A stretch of DNA of 64,000 nucleotides from Mycobacterium sp. ITM-2016-00316 (GTDB lineage: Bacteria; Actinomycetota; Actinomycetes; Mycobacteriales; Mycobacteriaceae). The stretch covers positions 4,650,001 through 4,714,000 of the forward strand of contig NZ_CP134398.1 in assembly GCF_002968335.2 (NCBI RefSeq). Direction: 5' to 3'. The stretch's first letter is position 1. The number at the start of each line of letters is the position of its first letter. Made by a program: the position numbers and the translations under genes. Shown here one piece after another: positions 8,176 through 16,190 of this stretch. The notes under the pieces were generated by a model, which ran no database searches, was not told the DNA's origin, and saw only the letters and a list, made by a program, of their open reading frames with translations.

Positions 8176-8505
8176 TCAGGCAGTGATCTGCATTTCTGCG
8201 ACCTTGTCGTCGGCCACCCGGAATGCGAAGGTGCTGGGGCCGTTGAAGCCGTTGCCGCCGACCTCCGCGATGACGGTGACTTCGGTGTCCGCGGTGGAGT
8301 AGAAGTGAATCACCTTCAGCCTCACCTCTTTTCCGATGAACTCGGCATCACTCCAACTCCGGATGTCCTGGGCTCCGTGGAACTTTCGCCCCCAGTCGTC
8401 GACGACACTCAGGTGTGGGGTGAAGGCGGCGAGGAAGGCGTCGGTGTCGCCGAGGTTGACGGCGTCGATAAGGGCGCGTACTTCCGGGCGCAGCGGGGAG
8501 GCCAT
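8176..8505 (-). CDS. SnoaL/NTF2-like fold protein
   Basis: 109 residues from ATG 8505 (GAGGA upstream); the longer frame to 8598 would overlap the neighbouring lipoprotein gene. The pattern helix (PEVRALIDAVNLGDTDAFLAAF) followed by TPHLSVVDDWGRKFHG and a four-strand sheet ending in ADDKVAEMQITA is that of SnoaL-like NTF2-fold proteins, which serve as small cyclases, isomerases or binding domains. No ligand can be assigned. Confidence 0.75.
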   Translation of the reverse strand: MASPLRPEVRALIDAVNLGDTDAFLAAFTPHLSVVDDWGRKFHGAQDIRSWSDAEFIGKEVRLKVIHFYSTADTEVTVIAEVGGNGFNGPSTFAFRVADDKVAEMQITA

Positions 8506-8594
8506 GGTCGTTCCTCGTGGGGTTGTCGGTGTGTCGTACTGGCTCACAGGGTCTTTTGAGGCATCGCCGAATCGCGCGTCGACGTCGTGTGCGG

Positions 8595-9047
8595 TCACGG
8601 AGACTCCATGTCCTGACCGATGTCCTGACCGGGTTCGGGGATATCGTCGCCCGGGCCGCCTGCGTCACCCTGTTCGGGGTCGGGGCCTGCGCCGTAATCG
8701 GGGTTGGTGCAGATCGTTCCTTCGCACGGCACATAGGACCCGTCCCCGTTGGGGTTGGGGATGGCGTCAGGACCAACATAGGTTCCCACCGGGCAGCCGG
8801 GGTCTTCATTCTGTGCGCAGTATTGCGGCGAAAGGTCGTTGCCGGTAGACCCGTCGGCTCCGTTCACGCCGGGCACCGCCGGGCCTACCGATATGCCCGG
8901 GGTGGGGCTCGGCGGCGGCGCTGGTGCTGTAACCGGGGCTCTGCTCGTTGAGATGACTGTGGTGGGTGTCGGCTCCGGCATCTGGCTGCAGGCGGTGGCC
9001 AGGGCGCAGATGCCGACGATATACACAACGGCAATGCGGCTTTTCAC
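8595..9047 (-). CDS. Pro-rich secreted lipoprotein
   Basis: 150 residues from GTG with AGGAGA. The signal peptide ends in a lipobox ALATAC, so Cys20 should be lipidated and the protein anchored outside the membrane. A Pro/Thr linker precedes a region with four cysteines (PQYCAQNEDPGC, VPCEGTIC) and an acidic Gly/Pro-rich tail. No known domain was recognised. It precedes LtrA on the opposite side of a short gap, same strand. Confidence 0.75.
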   Translation of the reverse strand: MKSRIAVVYIVGICALATACSQMPEPTPTTVISTSRAPVTAPAPPPSPTPGISVGPAVPGVNGADGSTGNDLSPQYCAQNEDPGCPVGTYVGPDAIPNPNGDGSYVPCEGTICTNPDYGAGPDPEQGDAGGPGDDIPEPGQDIGQDMESP

Positions 9048-9095
9048 GATTTCTCCTGTTCGGCGGCCTCGATGGGTGCACGGCGGACTTGATGC

Positions 9096-10328
9096 TCAGG
9101 TGTGGGGCCGGTAGAGGGTCGTACCGGCCCCTGGTGACTGCTTTCGGGTGCCCGGGCCGGTGGGACTGCGGTGCTGGCGTCGCATCAGCGTCTGCGCCAC
9201 GGCAACGGTGGCAAGGACGGCCAGGGTTAGGCCGGCGATCATCAAGCGGTCGGTAAGTGGCGCGAGGACGGCGAGTGCCGCGAGGGCAACCAGGCCGCCG
9301 ACATGGCTGTACGCGATCTGCTGGTAGACAACGTGGTGGTAGGTCAGACTGCCCAGCAGGTAGATCGCGGGCCCGCCGACCAGGACTACGGTGGCCTGCA
9401 CCGTCATTTCGGCGGCCGGGTCGGCCAAGACGAGTGCGTTGGCCACGGCGCACACGATGATGCCGCCGACCAGCACGACGTGGGTGTAGTGGAACTTGGC
9501 GCCGATGCGACCGGGATCGTCGGATCGGGTGATGAGAGCACTGCCGTCGGCGCTGCTGGTACCGAAGTAGATCCACCACGCCGCGACCACGCCGCCGAAC
9601 GCCACCGCGGCCGCAATGACGATCGGGGCGCTCCACTGCGGCTGGTCAGAGAGCTGCGCGCCGGTGCTCAGGATCGTTTCACCGAATGCGACGATGACGA
9701 ATAGCCGGCAGCGCTCCGCCAGATGGCCGCCGTCGATGGTCCACTCCCGAGTCGACGATCGCCCCAGCAAGGGAAAAGCGAAGCCGATCATCGGGGCCAG
9801 GTACTCCACCAATACCGCCGCGCCCCAGAGTGATAGCCGAACCCAGTCTTCGGTGAATGCGCCGCCCACCCACAGGGCGGCCGATACCAGTAGCCAGGCC
9901 AGCATGCGGGTGAAGTTCGGGGACAGCTCGTGATCTCGGCCCACCGTGAGCAGAACGAACGCCGTCCGCCCGACCTGCAACGAGACGAAGGCCCCAGCAA
10001 AGATCACCGCGCGATGATCGAAGGCGTGCGGGATCGCCGCCGCCATCACGAGCACGACACCCATCAGGGCGAACAGCATGGAACGGATCGCCGGTGTATC
10101 GGGATCGAACCAGTTCGTCACCCAGCACGTGTACTGCCAACCCAGCCACACCGCGAACCACAGCACCACCGTGTGCAGCGCATTGAGCGCCGAAAGATCA
10201 TGCAACAAAGCATGACTGAGTTGAATGACGGCGAAGACGTAGACCAGGTCGAAGAACAACTCGACCACGCTGACCTCGGCGCGCTCACCTCTATCACGCA
10301 AAGACTCAGTACCGCGCCGCGCCATCAT
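9096..10328 (-). CDS. LtrA-like integral membrane protein
   Basis: About 410 residues; ATGs at 10334, 10328 and 10325 compete, and 10328 best fits the spacing from GAGGGGG. The block VSVVELFFDLVYVFAVIQLSHAL is the hallmark of the low-temperature-requirement A (LtrA) family, followed by some twelve membrane helices with AERCRLFVIVAFGETIL in the middle. The biochemical role of LtrA proteins is not settled. The C-terminus is cytosolic and basic. Confidence 0.8.
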   Translation of the reverse strand: MMARRGTESLRDRGERAEVSVVELFFDLVYVFAVIQLSHALLHDLSALNALHTVVLWFAVWLGWQYTCWVTNWFDPDTPAIRSMLFALMGVVLVMAAAIPHAFDHRAVIFAGAFVSLQVGRTAFVLLTVGRDHELSPNFTRMLAWLLVSAALWVGGAFTEDWVRLSLWGAAVLVEYLAPMIGFAFPLLGRSSTREWTIDGGHLAERCRLFVIVAFGETILSTGAQLSDQPQWSAPIVIAAAVAFGGVVAAWWIYFGTSSADGSALITRSDDPGRIGAKFHYTHVVLVGGIIVCAVANALVLADPAAEMTVQATVVLVGGPAIYLLGSLTYHHVVYQQIAYSHVGGLVALAALAVLAPLTDRLMIAGLTLAVLATVAVAQTLMRRQHRSPTGPGTRKQSPGAGTTLYRPHT

Positions 10329-10412
10329 CACCATCCCCCTCGTGATGCTGATGACACACGACCCGGCCGGCACACCGCTTCATCGGTCGCAATACACGTG
10401 CTGGGGTCATCG

Positions 10413-11186
10413 CTAACGGGTGGTGTAGCCGCCGTTGGCAAGAATGGTCTGGCCGGTGATCCACCATCCATCGCTGACGAGGAAACGAACCAGCGGCACA
10501 ATATCTTTCGGGTCGGTCAACCCGGTATCGGTGAACTTCGACAGGTCGGCGGCGTTCTGGTTGTACTCCGCGGACTCCTTGGACTCTTGGCCGTAGAAGA
10601 ACGGTGTCTCCATCGGCCCGGGTGCCACCGCGGTGACCGAGATTCCCCTCGCCCCGAACTCCTTGGCCGCCGCGCGGGTGAAGTGCTCCACTGGCGCCTT
10701 GGATCCCGCGTAGATCGAATACAGGCCGGTGTAGGCCGACAGCAACGAGGTCACCAGCGTGACCAACTTCCCGCGCTCCGAGAGATGCACGCCGGCCTGC
10801 TGGATGAAGAACAGTGCGGTCTTGGCGTTGATCGCGAAGATCCTGTCGTAATCCTCTTCGGTGATCTCGGCGATGGGCTTCTTGATCACCATCCCGGTCG
10901 TGTTGATGGCGATGTCGATCGAACCCATCGCACCGATAGCGTCTGCAAACAACGTCTTCACCGCTGCGGCACTGGTCAGATCGGCTTGCAACAGATGTGC
11001 GGTGGCGCCGGCCTCTTCGATCGCGGCGGCAGTTTCCTCGGCGGCCGCGCGAGTGGATTCACTGTTGTAATGCACCGCAACAGCTCGCGCGCCGTGTGCT
11101 GCAAGGTCTCGAGAGATCAATCCACCGAGGTTCTTCGCCCCGCCGGCTACGAGGATGTTTTTGCTGGTGATGGTGTTATCGGACAT
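10413..11186 (-). CDS. Short-chain dehydrogenase/reductase
   Basis: 257 residues from ATG 11186 with GAGGAG. The dinucleotide motif is VAGGAKNLGG in place of the usual TGxxxGxG, INTTG stands for NNAG, and the active site shows Ser (VTSLLSAY) with YAGSKAP (YxxxK). The C-terminal GQTILANGGYTTR is the usual SDR dimer end. NAD(P)-dependent oxidoreductase of unknown substrate. Divergent AraC-type regulator at 11291 is its likely controller. Confidence 0.83.
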   Translation of the reverse strand: MSDNTITSKNILVAGGAKNLGGLISRDLAAHGARAVAVHYNSESTRAAAEETAAAIEEAGATAHLLQADLTSAAAVKTLFADAIGAMGSIDIAINTTGMVIKKPIAEITEEDYDRIFAINAKTALFFIQQAGVHLSERGKLVTLVTSLLSAYTGLYSIYAGSKAPVEHFTRAAAKEFGARGISVTAVAPGPMETPFFYGQESKESAEYNQNAADLSKFTDTGLTDPKDIVPLVRFLVSDGWWITGQTILANGGYTTR

Positions 11187-11214
11187 TGAAGCTCCTCTTT
11201 TGATTTGCGGTCGG

Positions 11215-11226
11215 CACGATATCGTG
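11215..11226. promoter_or_regulatory. 12-bp palindrome in SDR/AraC divergent region
   Basis: CACGATATCGTG is a perfect palindrome, 28 bases before the SDR start. On the minus strand it contains TATCGT, a TANNNT-type -10, about 35 bases upstream of the ATG. It may be an operator or simply a symmetrical -10 region. Confidence 0.4.
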
Positions 11227-11290
11227 GCGCAATTGCTGGATACCTTCGAAGAATCAGCGACTTTCAAAAAAGCGCGCAGCAGGGGGCCGG

Positions 11291-12145
11291 ATGCAGGTAT
11301 GGGACGGACAACGCGAACGCAGCGCGCGCGATGTCGTCGCCGCACGAGGCCTGCAGCTGCAGGGCCTGGACCTCCGCTTCGTGGCCGAAGAGGTGAGCAC
11401 TCCCACCGATTGGTGCTTCCAAGAGCCCCATCACGTGTTCGTGATCCACCGACGCGGTGATCTCAACTCCCTGGAAATCGAGTTCCAGAACGGCCCATCA
11501 GGGCGTGCACTTCCCCGCGTCGGCGATGTATGGGTCATCCCCGCCGAGCATCGCTACGCCGCCCTCGCTCAGGGCGCAATGGTCGGATTCTGTGAAATCA
11601 CCGTGCCTGTATCTGTATTCGGCGACCGTGGCTTGACCCCCCGAGTGGGTTATCAAGACACACTGCTGCACCGACTCGTCGAGCGACTCGCCGGTCAAAT
11701 CCACCAAGACGGAGCCGCAGCTACGCTGTTTCGCCAGTCATTGGCGCAGACGCTCCAACTTCACATCGCTGATCACTACCCCGCCCAGCCAAGACCTGCC
11801 TACCGCCCGCAGCGCGGTCGTGGTCTCGATCGACGTGACCAGCAGATCGTCATCGACTACCTGCACTCGGAACTCGACAACCGCATCGATCTCGACGCGC
11901 TGGCCGCCACTGTGGGCATGACCGCCACCAATTTCCTGCCCGCCTTCTCGGCGGCCTTCGGGACCACCCCGCACCAGTACCTGATCGAGCAACGCATCGA
12001 GCGGGCCAAAATGCTGCTGTCTGCGACGCAGGACAGCGTCACCGATATCAGCGCGACCCTCGGCTTCTCCTCCCCGAGCCACTTCGCCACCACCTTCAAA
12101 CAGCGCATCGGTGTCACCCCGACCGCGTATCGAACGCATGGCTGA
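11291..12145 (+). CDS. AraC-family transcriptional regulator
   Basis: 284 residues from ATG with AGGGGG. The N-terminal 150 residues form a cupin-like sensing domain (HHVFVIHRRGDLNSLEIEF, RVGDVWVIPAEHRYAA). The C-terminal 100 residues carry the double helix-turn-helix: IDLDALAATVGMTATNFLPAFSAAFGTTPHQYL and SVTDISATLGFSSPSHFATTFKQRIGVTPTAYR (motif boundaries given). It is divergent from the SDR gene and probably activates it. Confidence 0.85.
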   Translation: MQVWDGQRERSARDVVAARGLQLQGLDLRFVAEEVSTPTDWCFQEPHHVFVIHRRGDLNSLEIEFQNGPSGRALPRVGDVWVIPAEHRYAALAQGAMVGFCEITVPVSVFGDRGLTPRVGYQDTLLHRLVERLAGQIHQDGAAATLFRQSLAQTLQLHIADHYPAQPRPAYRPQRGRGLDRRDQQIVIDYLHSELDNRIDLDALAATVGMTATNFLPAFSAAFGTTPHQYLIEQRIERAKMLLSATQDSVTDISATLGFSSPSHFATTFKQRIGVTPTAYRTHG

Positions 12146-12302
12146 CCGCCGCTCTGCGCGGGACCTGAAACCCGCCGCCAAGCCGACGGCGACAATCGGG
12201 CCTCCGGTGTCGGCTCACGAGTTGTTCTGACAGACGCAACGTCGTCAGCCGTTGCACCAAACGCCCTCGGTGATGCCGCCGCCCGTTCCTTTCACCTGCG
12301 CG

Positions 12303-12545
12303 TCACCGCCAGTCACGGAACGCGGTCAACAGCCGATCCCGAAACGCCGGGTCGAGTTCGTCGCCGCGTACCTTGCCGAGCGTGTCCACGGTCGTCCGCA
12401 GCTGCTGCAGATAATGGTCGCAGCCGTCGCACCCGGCCACGTGGACATCGAAACGCGCCCTGGTGTCCAGGTCCAGCGCACCGTCGAGGTAGGCGGTCAC
12501 CAGCTCGACCAACTCGTTGCAGTTCATCGGTTCCGTATCGCTCAC
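12303..12545 (-). CDS. Zinc-finger anti-sigma factor
   Basis: 80 residues from GTG 12545, overlapping the sigma factor stop (GTGA). The HVAGCDGC motif (H-x3-C-x2-C) is the ZAS zinc-binding signature of RsrA/zf-HC2 anti-sigma factors. It has no membrane segment, so it is a cytosolic anti-sigma. Its partner is the sigma factor immediately upstream. Confidence 0.88.
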   Translation of the reverse strand: MSDTEPMNCNELVELVTAYLDGALDLDTRARFDVHVAGCDGCDHYLQQLRTTVDTLGKVRGDELDPAFRDRLLTAFRDWR

Positions 12546-13177
12546 GCCGACTCCTTCAGATAGTCTTCGAGCGCCTGCCGGACCGCGGCGCGACCACGAT
12601 GCAACAACACGCGCTGGTTGGCGGCGCTGATCTCCAGCAGCGCACTCACCTCCGCGGACTCCATCCCCAGCACATCGCGCATGGTCACCACTTCTCGTTG
12701 CCGCGCAGGCAGTTTGTCCAATTCGCGGCGGGTCACCGCAATCAGCTCGTCACGCAGGACCGAGCCCTCAGGGGTGTCCGGAAAAGGCACCGGCGCCCGA
12801 CGCTCCTTCCAGTGCCCGGCCCACTCCTGGCCCGCCTCACGGAACCGAGCCGGATCGACCGTGCCCCCGGTGAAGGCCAGCACCTGCACCTCGGCATCCC
12901 GACGCTCCCGCCCGCCACGCGTCTTCGCGATGTTCACCATGACGGTGAACAGCCATGTGCGCAAGGATGATCGGCCCTCGAACCGGTCGAGGCCCTTCAG
13001 CAGCGCGATCCAGGTCTCCTGCACGACCTCTTCGGCGATCTCATGGTTGGGCACATAACCGGCCGCCACCCGCAGCATCGACGGCGTATGCCGCTCCACC
13101 AACGCGGCGAAAGCCGCCTCGTGGCCGCGACGTAGCGCGTCGACGAGGGCGGCCTCGCCTGGTGCCGAGACTGTCAT
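12542..13177 (-). CDS. ECF RNA polymerase sigma factor
   Basis: 211 residues from ATG 13177; the longer frame (to 13246) would invade the DUF417 gene. Region 2 is seen as VERHTPSMLRVAAGYVPNHEIAEEVVQETWIALLKGLDRFEG, including the 2.3/2.4 segment SSLRTWLFTVMVNIAKTR; region 4 as LDKLPARQREVVTMRDVLGMESAEVSALLEISAANQRVLLHRGRAAVR (quoted by ends). The operon order is DUF417 gene, sigma, anti-sigma, so the membrane protein and sigma factor are probably co-regulated. Confidence 0.88.
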   Translation of the reverse strand: MTVSAPGEAALVDALRRGHEAAFAALVERHTPSMLRVAAGYVPNHEIAEEVVQETWIALLKGLDRFEGRSSLRTWLFTVMVNIAKTRGGRERRDAEVQVLAFTGGTVDPARFREAGQEWAGHWKERRAPVPFPDTPEGSVLRDELIAVTRRELDKLPARQREVVTMRDVLGMESAEVSALLEISAANQRVLLHRGRAAVRQALEDYLKESA

Positions 13178-13196
13178 CTCGGCATCATCGTAGGAC

Positions 13197-13703
13197 TCAA
13201 CGCAGGCCTGCGTGCCCGGTTCGCCGACGTGCCGCGGCCAGCGCATCGGCCAGGGTCCACAACGAGATGCCGATCAGAGCAACATCTTTGATCAGGAACT
13301 GCCCTGTCGACGACAACACCGGGAACCCACCCGCCGAGGCCTCCCCGACACCCGGTGTGGTGAACAGGAAGCTCAGGGTGGCGGCGAACAGGCCGATTGC
13401 CACCACGCTGCCGATCGCCGAGAGCCGCGGCAGCCAGGGCTTGACCGCGAGCAACGCGGCGGTCGCCAGTTCCAGAACACCGAGCATCGATGAGAACGCG
13501 GTCACCGAGAAAATGTCGTACACCCAGCTCATCAACGGGCTGTTGGCGACCAACGGTTCGATGCCGTAGGCCTCATAAGAGGTGAATTTCAGCGCACCGA
13601 TCCAGCCCAGCACGACCACCAGTCCGTACCGTGCGGCGTTGCCGCCGATATCGGCGAGGGCCGACTCGGCGCGGATGAATCGTGCGTCCTGCGTGACGGT
13701 CAT
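13197..13703 (-). CDS. DUF417 (YkgB/RclC-like) membrane protein
   Basis: 168 residues from ATG 13703 with AGGGAG. Four membrane helices are visible, with the family pattern GLVVVLGWIGALKFTSYEAYGIEPLVANSPL near the first and FLIKDVALIGISLWTLADAL at the end. In E. coli the DUF417 member RclC belongs to the reactive-chlorine response. Here it is first in an operon with an ECF sigma/anti-sigma pair, 19 bases before the sigma start, hinting at a stress-response module; that is inference. Confidence 0.8.
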   Translation of the reverse strand: MTVTQDARFIRAESALADIGGNAARYGLVVVLGWIGALKFTSYEAYGIEPLVANSPLMSWVYDIFSVTAFSSMLGVLELATAALLAVKPWLPRLSAIGSVVAIGLFAATLSFLFTTPGVGEASAGGFPVLSSTGQFLIKDVALIGISLWTLADALAAARRRTGHAGLR

Positions 13704-13767
13704 GTCCGACTCCCTTGCGATCCGTTGAACGGTTACGCACAGGGAGTGTGGTCTCGGTGGCGAAGCG

Positions 13768-14157
13768 TTACAGAGCGCGATCCGTCCCGGTGATCTGGTC
13801 TGCGTCGCGCTGCCCACCGACGAGCTCGACACTGTCCCCGACGTCGACGGTGACGACATCCTCGTGCGGTGGTTCGAAGAACGGGAGCTCGAGCAGACCC
13901 CGGAAGTCTGCGGTGTCGACGAAGGTGTGTGCGCGGGCGAACAACGGCTGCACGTCGAACACCCGTACCCGGAGTTTCTCCCTGCCGAGTCTGCCGAGTT
14001 CCCTGCCCGATTCGGGATCGGTGATCACCTGACCGGCACCGGACTGGACGGCGAAGATCATGCCCACGGCAAGCCCGGATTCTGCTCCCCGGTTGATGAC
14101 GAGCGTGTAGTCGTCCTCGATCAGTGCGACCTGCCCGGTGATCGGCTGCGAATTCAC
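13768..14157 (-). CDS. Hypothetical protein, FlgT_C-like beta domain
   Basis: 129 residues from GTG 14157, which overlaps the stop of the upstream gene (GTGA). The opening NSQPITGQVALIEDDYTLVINRG with ESGLAVGMIFAVQ resembles small beta-barrel domains such as the FlgT C-terminal fold. No signal peptide. It is coupled to the membrane protein at 14154-14906 and probably works with it. Function unknown. Confidence 0.6.
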   Translation of the reverse strand: MNSQPITGQVALIEDDYTLVINRGAESGLAVGMIFAVQSGAGQVITDPESGRELGRLGREKLRVRVFDVQPLFARAHTFVDTADFRGLLELPFFEPPHEDVVTVDVGDSVELVGGQRDADQITGTDRAL

Positions 14158-14906
14158 GAAGCCGCCAGGGAATTGCTCTCTGACATCGCCGTTTTCGCGC
14201 CATGCCCGGCCTGAATACGGGGCCGCAGGCGGTAGGCGTCGACCTGGACGGGCGCATCGTCGCGGTCGGCGTCGTCCTGTTCGGTGCCCAACGCGAGTTC
14301 GACGGCCGTCTTCGCCTGAAAGAGTGCGATGACCGCCTGCTGGTGCCGTTCGGAGCCCAGCGAGTTGAGCGCGAGCGTCAGCTTCCTGTCCACGTAGACA
14401 ACCGAGCGGGACAGATCGGACTCGAGGGCCGCCGGCGCGACGGGGCTGCGGTTGAACCAGCGGTGCCCGAGGGCGCCGAGAGCGATCGCGCAGACCGGAA
14501 CGACCACGACGCTGCAGATCATCCCGAGCGTGCCGGCCGCGGCGATCGACCCGACGATGCCCAGCAGCATGAGGACGGCCAGGACGCCCAACAACCGCAG
14601 GGTGGCCGGCACCGATTCGACGGCACGCCAGATCGCGGCGATGGCACGGGCGGCGTAGCGCGCGAGACCTGCGACAGCCCTGGCGACTGCCGATGTGGTC
14701 CGGACCGAGGCCTTGGCGGCGGCGCGGCCGAACTCGTCGACCTGCCGGCGGTTCACCGGGGCCTTGGGCATCGACCACGCACGCTGCTGGGCCGCGGGCC
14801 GCTCGGGAGCAGGGCCCGCGGCCTCAGCAGCGGTCGGGGCGTCCGATTGCGGGTCCGCAGACTCGGCCGGAGAGTTCACATTGATCACATCTGCATCAGC
14901 AACCAC
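14154..14906 (-). CDS. Hypothetical membrane protein
   Basis: About 250 residues if started at GTG 14906 (GGGGGAT upstream, 49 bases after the previous gene); the start is uncertain. An acidic, Ala/Pro-rich N-terminus (about 60 residues) leads to a helical stretch rich in Ala/Arg and then two membrane helices (LRLLGVLAVLMLLGIVGSIAAAG and MICSVVVVPVCAIALGALG). The C-terminal 90 residues are soluble (SVVYVDRKLTLALNSLG, QAVIALFQAKTAVELALG). No known family was recognised. Coupled to the next gene. Confidence 0.55.
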   Translation of the reverse strand: MVADADVINVNSPAESADPQSDAPTAAEAAGPAPERPAAQQRAWSMPKAPVNRRQVDEFGRAAAKASVRTTSAVARAVAGLARYAARAIAAIWRAVESVPATLRLLGVLAVLMLLGIVGSIAAAGTLGMICSVVVVPVCAIALGALGHRWFNRSPVAPAALESDLSRSVVYVDRKLTLALNSLGSERHQQAVIALFQAKTAVELALGTEQDDADRDDAPVQVDAYRLRPRIQAGHGAKTAMSESNSLAAS

Positions 14907-14955
14907 ACCCGCATCATCCCCCGCCGAGGGCTGGATCGGCCCGTGACGCGCCGCC

Positions 14956-15282
14956 TCAGAGACGAATCCACTGGCCGAGGAACCAGAATCCCCAGCCGTC
15001 GCCGTTGCCCGCGCGCACCGGGTCCACCCGCTGCCCGTTGTGCATGAACGGCTGGTGGTCATTGCGGGCCTGGTCGATGTTTCGCCCCTGCCAGTTGTTG
15101 TTCTGCGGCCCGTTGTTCTGCGGCCCGTTGTTCTGCGGGCCGGGAGCGCACGCCTGCGCGTTCGGCTGCCCACACGGGCGGCCCGGGTCAGCGCCGGCGG
15201 TCCCGAGGCCGACGCCGAGCAGGCCGGCAAGGGCGATACCACCGGCCAGGATCGGGGCGGCAGTCCGGCGAGCGAGAGACAT
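14956..15282 (-). CDS. Small secreted protein with QNNGP repeats
   Basis: 108 residues from ATG 15282, chosen for GGAG six bases upstream over ATG 15297. Signal peptide residues 1-31 (cleavage GTAGA-DPG). The mature part has two cysteines, a QNNGP tandem repeat and the C-terminus GWGFWFLGQWIRL, which resembles small exported proteins common in mycobacteria. Function unknown. Confidence 0.72.
   Translation of the reverse strand: MSLARRTAAPILAGGIALAGLLGVGLGTAGADPGRPCGQPNAQACAPGPQNNGPQNNGPQNNNWQGRNIDQARNDHQPFMHNGQRVDPVRAGNGDGWGFWFLGQWIRL
15098..15142 (-). repeat. 15-bp tandem repeat, three copies
   Basis: Three adjacent 15-bp units (TTGTTCTGCGGCCCG on the plus strand; the third has one mismatch) encode the QNNGP repeats of the small secreted protein. 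Copy number could vary between strains. Confidence 0.85.
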
Positions 15283-15439
15283 GGGGGCTCCATTCATTCC
15301 TGTGCGTTCACGCGGCACCTCACCGCCACACGACAAGGACGATATGGCCGTCGATTGGGTCGCCGCTGTGGCGAGGTTAGGCGCCCGCTGTGCATCCGAT
15401 AACAGAACGAAATACGTTCGGCAACAGAACTATTGATCG

Positions 15440-15655
15440 CTACCGAGCGTCGGTATCTGGCACCGGCGGGGGAAGGATCCCGGGGCCGGCCGGCGGGTTC
15501 AGCACGGGCGGTTGCAGCGGAGGCGGCGGGGCGCAGTCGACGCCGGCCAGTTCACACCATCGCGCTTCCACGTCACGGGTGAAGTTCTCATCGGCGCAGC
15601 CGGCCGTGGACAACACGATGACCAGACCCATCGCCGCCATCGCAAAAGTCCGCAC
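15440..15655 (-). CDS. Small mycobacterial lipoprotein
   Basis: 71 residues from GTG 15655, preceded by GAGGGGGA. The signal sequence ends in lipobox LSTAGC, giving a lipidated mature protein of about 50 residues with further Cys (RWCELAGVDC) and a Pro-rich tail. It lies 44 bases after the helical protein at 15700-15963 and may share its transcript. Confidence 0.68.
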   Translation of the reverse strand: MRTFAMAAMGLVIVLSTAGCADENFTRDVEARWCELAGVDCAPPPPLQPPVLNPPAGPGILPPPVPDTDAR

Positions 15656-15699
15656 AGCCGATCCCCCTCGTACCCCGCCGAGCCGCCCCGCGCCGATGG

Positions 15700-15963
15700 T
15701 TACACGCCCGCGGCGATCTGCGGGAACCTGCGGTTGATCCCGTCGATCATGCCGTGCAGCTGATACAGCTCCTTGCGCAGTTGCGCGGTGTTCACGCGGT
15801 GTGGACGGGCGGGTGCGCCGGCGGGCCTGCGCGCGACCCGGGCCTCCTCGTCCTCGATCTTGCGTGAGGTGTCCTCGACCTGTTCCCAGAGCGCCCCGAG
15901 CAGCAGCCTCGCCTGTGCGATGTTCGCGGTCTCGTCGGTGCTGTTCTCGGCCATCGTGGTCAT
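15700..15963 (-). CDS. Small helical hypothetical protein
   Basis: 87 residues from ATG 15963 (or ATG 15954). The sequence is mainly two amphipathic helices (IAQARLLLGALWEQVEDTSRK and TAQLRKELYQLHGMIDGINRRF) around a basic Pro/Ala linker. No signal peptide or membrane helix. I do not recognise the family; it is probably a cytosolic protein of unknown role. Confidence 0.6.
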   Translation of the reverse strand: MTTMAENSTDETANIAQARLLLGALWEQVEDTSRKIEDEEARVARRPAGAPARPHRVNTAQLRKELYQLHGMIDGINRRFPQIAAGV

Positions 15964-16190
15964 CGTGACACCCCGGGCCTGCGGGCGCCAACCACGCTGA
16001 GGATCGTCTTAGACTCGGCGCGGTGGCGCTCGGCAGGATCGATGGTCACGCCTGCAGTGCGGCGCTGTTCACCGTGATCTTGTTACCGGCACTTCTGTTG
16101 ACATCCCCATCGCGCCGTTCCGCGCTGAAGCACACGTTCGAGCGCCCCATAGGCGATAAGGTCTGCCCATATTGACGAGGGGGACATATC

